From Solirubrobacterales bacterium (GTDB taxonomy: Bacteria; Actinomycetota; Thermoleophilia; Solirubrobacterales; 70-9), in the NCBI GenBank assembly GCA_030835185.1, contig JAUQWL010000034.1, forward strand, positions 1 through 14,508: a stretch of DNA of 14,508 nt, given 5' to 3'. Position numbers and translations under genes: made by a program. The notes under the pieces were generated by a model. That model worked only from the letters and a program-made list of their open reading frames with translations. It was not told the origin of the DNA and did no database searches. Positions 13,608 through 14,508 of this stretch are shown here, one piece after another (within the stretch, counting starts at the first letter, position 1; each line of letters starts with the position of its first letter).

Positions 13608-14508
13608 CCCAGGAGATCGTCGACGCTGTAAAGGTTCTCGAGCAGGAGAAGGGCATCTCGGCTGACACGCTGATGAACGCGCTCGAAGATGCGCTGCTTT
13701 CGGCTTACCGCAAGAGCCCGGACGCGGCCAAGTACGCGCGGGTCGACCTCGACCACGAGACCGGAGACTTCCGGGTGTTCGAACTGATCCTGCCGACCGA
13801 GCTCGAGGAGAAACTGCTCGGCGAAGTGGCTGCCGAGCAGGAGCGCACGATCGACCCGGAGACGGGCGAGATGCGCGAGCCGGAGGAGCCCGAACTCGAT
13901 CCTGAGATGCTGGCCCCTTACGAGGATCAGATCGATACCAGGGACGTCACCCCCGAAGGTTTCGGTCGAATCGCCGCCCAGACTGCCAAGCAGGTCATCT
14001 ACCAGCGCATCCGCGAGGCCGAGCGCCAGATGATGTACGAGGAGTTCCGCGACCGTGTAGGCGAGCTGGTCACCGGCCTGATCCAGCAGTCCGACAAACG
14101 CTATACGCTGGTCCAGCTGCGCGAGCGTGTCGAGGCTCTGCTGCCGAAGTCCGAGCAGGTCTACAGCGAGCGCTACGACCACGGTATGCGCGTAAAGGCC
14201 GTAATCACCGACGTTTCCGAATCCACCAAGGGACCGAGCGTCGTGGTTTCCCGTCGCAGTCCTGAACTGATCAAGGGCCTGTTCGAACTCGAGGTCCCCG
14301 AGGTCGCCGACAAGCTGGTCGAGATCGTGGGCGTCGCCCGCGAGCCCGGGTACCGTTCGAAGATCGCCGTCGTCTCCCATGCCGACGGAGTCGATCCGGT
14401 CGGCGCCTGCGTCGGACCGCGGGGTTCCCGTGTGCGCATGGTCGTTTCGGAGCTTCGCGGCGAGAAGATCGACATCATCCCTTACAACGAAGAACCGGCC
14501 CGCTTTGT
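13604..14508 (+). CDS. nusA: Transcription termination/antitermination factor NusA (3' end outside the window)
   Basis: NusA binds RNA polymerase and nascent RNA, promotes pausing and intrinsic termination, and takes part in antitermination. The 301 codons present hold the N-terminal polymerase-binding domain (about 1-145; IAAQTAKQVIYQRIREAER at 123-141), the S1 domain (about 150-217; SVVVSRRSPELIKGLFELEVPEV bridging onward), and the start of KH1 with DPVGACVGPRGSRV (264-277). The remainder, including KH2, lies beyond the window end. The GTG start overlaps the rimP stop (GTGA), with AAGGAG seven bases upstream. The N-terminal domain is longer than that of E. coli by roughly 18 residues, with an acidic, proline-rich loop near residues 72-110. 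Its own operon leader carries a terminator that it could act on. Confidence 0.95.
   Translation, partial: MTQEIVDAVKVLEQEKGISADTLMNALEDALLSAYRKSPDAAKYARVDLDHETGDFRVFELILPTELEEKLLGEVAAEQERTIDPETGEMREPEEPELDPEMLAPYEDQIDTRDVTPEGFGRIAAQTAKQVIYQRIREAERQMMYEEFRDRVGELVTGLIQQSDKRYTLVQLRERVEALLPKSEQVYSERYDHGMRVKAVITDVSESTKGPSVVVSRRSPELIKGLFELEVPEVADKLVEIVGVAREPGYRSKIAVVSHADGVDPVGACVGPRGSRVRMVVSELRGEKIDIIPYNEEPARF

Overview
This is a GC-rich, gene-dense bacterial chromosome segment. One tRNA is on the minus strand, and every protein gene is on the plus strand. The lineage is almost certainly Actinomycetota. The evidence is a gene for the actinobacterial integration host factor (mIHF), which I know only from that phylum, followed by the order gmk, rpoZ, coaBC that is usual there. 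The pyrimidine genes use the two-subunit class 1B dihydroorotate dehydrogenase (PyrK plus PyrD) and no pyrF sits beside mihF. Together with several starts that look leaderless, this suggests a deep-branching group such as Thermoleophilia/Solirubrobacterales rather than Mycobacterium or Streptomyces. That placement is inference.

Layout. (1) 17-90: tRNA-Arg(CCG) on the minus strand, divergent from an RNase Z gene (173-1171). (2) 1191-10085: a pyrimidine operon pyrR-pyrB-pyrC-carA-carB-pyrK-pyrD. Successive genes overlap by 1-4 bases or abut, except that pyrK overlaps the end of carB by 11. A PyrR-binding RNA hairpin covers the pyrR ribosome-binding site. The operon encodes the steps from bicarbonate and glutamine to orotate; pyrE and pyrF are not in the window. 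(3) 10145-13059: a housekeeping cluster of mihF (nucleoid protein), gmk (guanylate kinase), rpoZ (RNA polymerase omega), coaBC (coenzyme A synthesis) and dtd (D-aminoacyl-tRNA deacylase). The first two have TANNNT -10 elements very close to their start codons. (4) 13064-14508: a promoter, then an intrinsic terminator, then rimP and the first 301 codons of nusA, which runs off the window.

The genes fit together as nucleotide supply (UMP and GMP precursors), the transcription machinery (omega, NusA) and translation quality or ribosome maturation (tRNA-Arg, RNase Z, Dtd, RimP). I see no mobile element, CRISPR array, defence system or gene of unknown function. No stretch over 300 bases lacks a gene.

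The most interesting material is regulatory or concerns unusual details in known proteins. The main items are the terminator inside the rimP-nusA leader (a candidate NusA feedback attenuator), the PyrR RNA element over a Shine-Dalgarno sequence, a CarB that lacks roughly 45 residues of its oligomerisation domain, a CoaBC without the usual clamp cysteine, and the absent pyrF.
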